The notes beneath the pieces are model-generated. The model saw nothing but the letters and a program-made list of their open reading frames with translations. It was not told the origin of the DNA and ran no database searches. Shown here piece after piece: positions 6,890 through 7,725 of a stretch of DNA of 7,725 nt (within the stretch, counting starts at the first letter, position 1; the number at the start of each line of letters is the position of its first letter). Position numbers and translations under genes: made by a program. Origin of the DNA: an uncultured Bacilli bacterium. GTDB lineage: Bacteria; Bacillota_I; Bacilli_A; RF39; UBA660. The stretch lies in NCBI GenBank assembly GCA_947593275.1, contig CANQDN010000063.1, forward strand, positions 1 to 7,725. Direction: 5' to 3'.

Positions 6890-7579
6890 TTATTTTCTTA
6901 AAGATCTTACTAGAGCTTGTTCTTCTTTTTCAAGTAAAGCATAGTCATCAGTATTATCGACTTTTACGAGTTTAAAGTCTTTGGTTTGATAGTTAATATT
7001 TAATTTATGAGCTTTATTACGCATATCTATTAATTTATCTTCTTCAGCGATTTCTTTTTTAGCTAAATATTTTAATTTTTCTTCTAAAATTTCGGCGTTC
7101 TTTTTATTACTTTTTTTAAACACTTCAAAACATAGTTCTAATATTATTCCGGCGGGAATAGTAAAACAAGAAGCAATGATGGTTGAAAATATTGTTTGAT
7201 AGCTAGCGTATGTTGTTAAATTAAAAGTATTCATAAATTGTAAGATAGAACTATTTAAATATTCGGAAGTATTTAAAGCAGATATACTTATATCTTGATA
7301 TAAATTATTAAATAGAAGACTATTTAAAACTAAAAGTAGTAAAGGTGATAAAATAGTTATAATGGGAAGAATTTTAGTAAGAAGTTTATAGGTTTTACCT
7401 TTATTTAAGCTAGATTTTAATTCATCATTAGTTTCTTTTTTTCGATTTTTTATTATTTCTACAAAATTTTCTTGTTTAATAACTTCATAAATATTATCAG
7501 TTTCATTTACTATACAATTTTTGTTATTTTCATCTTTAAATAGGACTTTACCATCTAGAATTTGATATTCTTTTTTCAT
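6890..7579 (-). CDS. Uncharacterised protein with two membrane segments
   Basis: I do not recognise this 229-residue protein. A charged N-terminal part (1-65) begins MKKEYQILDGKVLFKDE and is followed by a lysine-rich run. Hydrophobic segments at about 68-90 and 127-152 are probable membrane helices, joined by a 36-residue polar loop rich in Asn, Ser and Thr. A charged tail (about 153-229) has a likely helical or coiled-coil stretch (AEILEEKLKYLAKKEIAEEDK). With no signal peptide and lysines outside both helices, a hairpin with both ends in the cytoplasm is the simplest topology (inference). The ATG at 7579 has GAGGGG six bases upstream. It has the strongest-looking promoter in the window and ends at a hairpin, so it is probably transcribed alone. 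Proximity to the pilus operon does not prove a shared role. Confidence 0.8.
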   Translation of the reverse strand: MKKEYQILDGKVLFKDENNKNCIVNETDNIYEVIKQENFVEIIKNRKKETNDELKSSLNKGKTYKLLTKILPIITILSPLLLLVLNSLLFNNLYQDISISALNTSEYLNSSILQFMNTFNLTTYASYQTIFSTIIASCFTIPAGIILELCFEVFKKSNKKNAEILEEKLKYLAKKEIAEEDKLIDMRNKAHKLNINYQTKDFKLVKVDNTDDYALLEKEEQALVRSLRK

Positions 7580-7604
7580 GATTTACCCCTCATTTCAAGC
7601 TCCT

Positions 7605-7633
7605 ATTTTACCATTTATTCGCCCTTTTGTCAA
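7605..7633 (-). promoter_or_regulatory. Strong sigma-A type promoter of the 229-residue membrane protein gene
   Basis: The minus strand carries a perfect -35 TTGACA (7628-7633), a 17-base spacer and -10 TAAAAT (7605-7610) preceded by TGG, an extended -10. Transcription would start near 7598, about 19 bases before the ATG. It is the best match to consensus in the window. Confidence 0.85.
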
Positions 7634-7658
7634 GGAACTTAAAGAAGTGTGTTAATCC

Positions 7659-7701
7659 TTTTTGAAAATGTCAGTACAAGATTTTTTGAAAATGTCAGTA
7701 C
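7659..7701. repeat. Two 19-bp direct repeats with 24-bp period
   Basis: The unit TTTTTGAAAATGTCAGTAC occurs identically at 7659-7677 and 7683-7701, separated by five bases (AAGAT). The spacing of 24 bases is a little over two helical turns, so two protein subunits would bind on nearly the same face. No third copy is present in the window. Confidence 0.95.
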
Positions 7702-7714
7702 TATCATATGATAG
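7701..7714. repeat. Perfect 14-bp palindrome
   Basis: CTATCATATGATAG equals its own reverse complement. It starts on the last base of the second direct repeat and overlaps a plus-strand extended -10 candidate, a position suited to a repressor site. It has no T-tract on either side, so it is not a terminator. Confidence 0.85.
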
Positions 7715-7717
7715 AAT
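7709..7717 (+). promoter_or_regulatory. Candidate plus-strand extended -10 promoter reading out of the window
   Basis: TGA followed by TAGAAT (7712-7717, one mismatch to TATAAT) forms an extended -10. A TTGAAA at 7686-7691, inside the second direct repeat, is 20 bases away, longer than ideal. If active, it would transcribe a gene beyond 7725, divergent from the 229-residue protein gene. Confidence 0.35.
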
Positions 7718-7725
7718 ATATCTTC

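Larger units (their letters stand above)
7648..7725 (+). mobile_element. Possible end of an IS21-type insertion sequence (rest outside the window)
   Basis: Read on the plus strand, the block starts with TGTGTTAATCC and then carries two copies of a 19-base repeat in direct orientation, a palindrome and a promoter-like element pointing right. IS21-family elements begin with 5'-TG and have repeated transposase-binding sites in direct orientation inside each end, which fits. No transposase coding sequence is visible because the window stops here, and I see no target duplication. It could equally be a repeat-bearing operator region of an ordinary gene. Confidence 0.4.

Noticed and set aside
7578..7593. 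Tiny leader frame MRGKS just before the 229-residue protein gene, its TGA overlapping the ATG
   Set aside because: It is five codons, its own start has no good ribosome site, and the GAGGGG inside it is the ribosome site of the main gene. There is no sign of attenuation.

Overview
The window is an AT-rich, gene-dense stretch from a bacterium. Every gene that can be read lies on the minus strand, so transcription runs from high to low coordinates. Low GC, short leaders with AGGAGG- or AAAGGA-like Shine-Dalgarno sites, textbook sigma-A type promoters (several with an extended -10) and short A/T-rich hairpin terminators point to a low-GC Bacillota. A reduced gut lineage near the Bacilli/Mollicutes border is plausible, but that placement is inference. 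All ten tryptophan codons I found in the genes are TGG and the five visible stops are TAA or TAG. This argues against the Mycoplasma code, in which most Trp codons would be TGA.

Layout, in transcription order. At the right edge (about 7648-7725) is a non-coding patch with two 19-bp direct repeats, a perfect 14-bp palindrome and a plausible plus-strand promoter pointing out of the window. It looks like the end of an insertion sequence, perhaps IS21-type, or a regulatory region for a gene outside. Next comes a strongly promoted gene for a 229-residue protein with two membrane segments that I do not recognise (6890-7579). It ends at a hairpin terminator that abuts the promoter of a two-gene operon. 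That operon holds a PilC/GspF/ComGB-type inner-membrane platform protein with an unusual N-terminal extension (5269-6807) and a short prepilin peptidase (4601-5257). It is a fragment of a type IV pilus, pseudopilus or competence machine whose ATPase and pilins are not here.

After that are three single genes, each with its own promoter: trigger factor (tig, 3292-4539, with a terminator touching its stop codon), a 'sugar-transfer-associated' ATP-grasp protein (2195-3220), and the ATP-dependent protease Lon (1-2113), which runs off the left edge before its catalytic lysine. Tig and Lon both act in protein quality control and are commonly near neighbours in bacteria, usually with clpX and/or clpP; here an ATP-grasp gene sits between them.

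No RNA gene, CRISPR array, or gap over 300 bases without a gene was seen. The window is mostly ordinary core genome. The points most worth a second look are the repeat patch at the right edge, the extended PilC and methylase-less prepilin peptidase pair, and the ATP-grasp gene between tig and lon.
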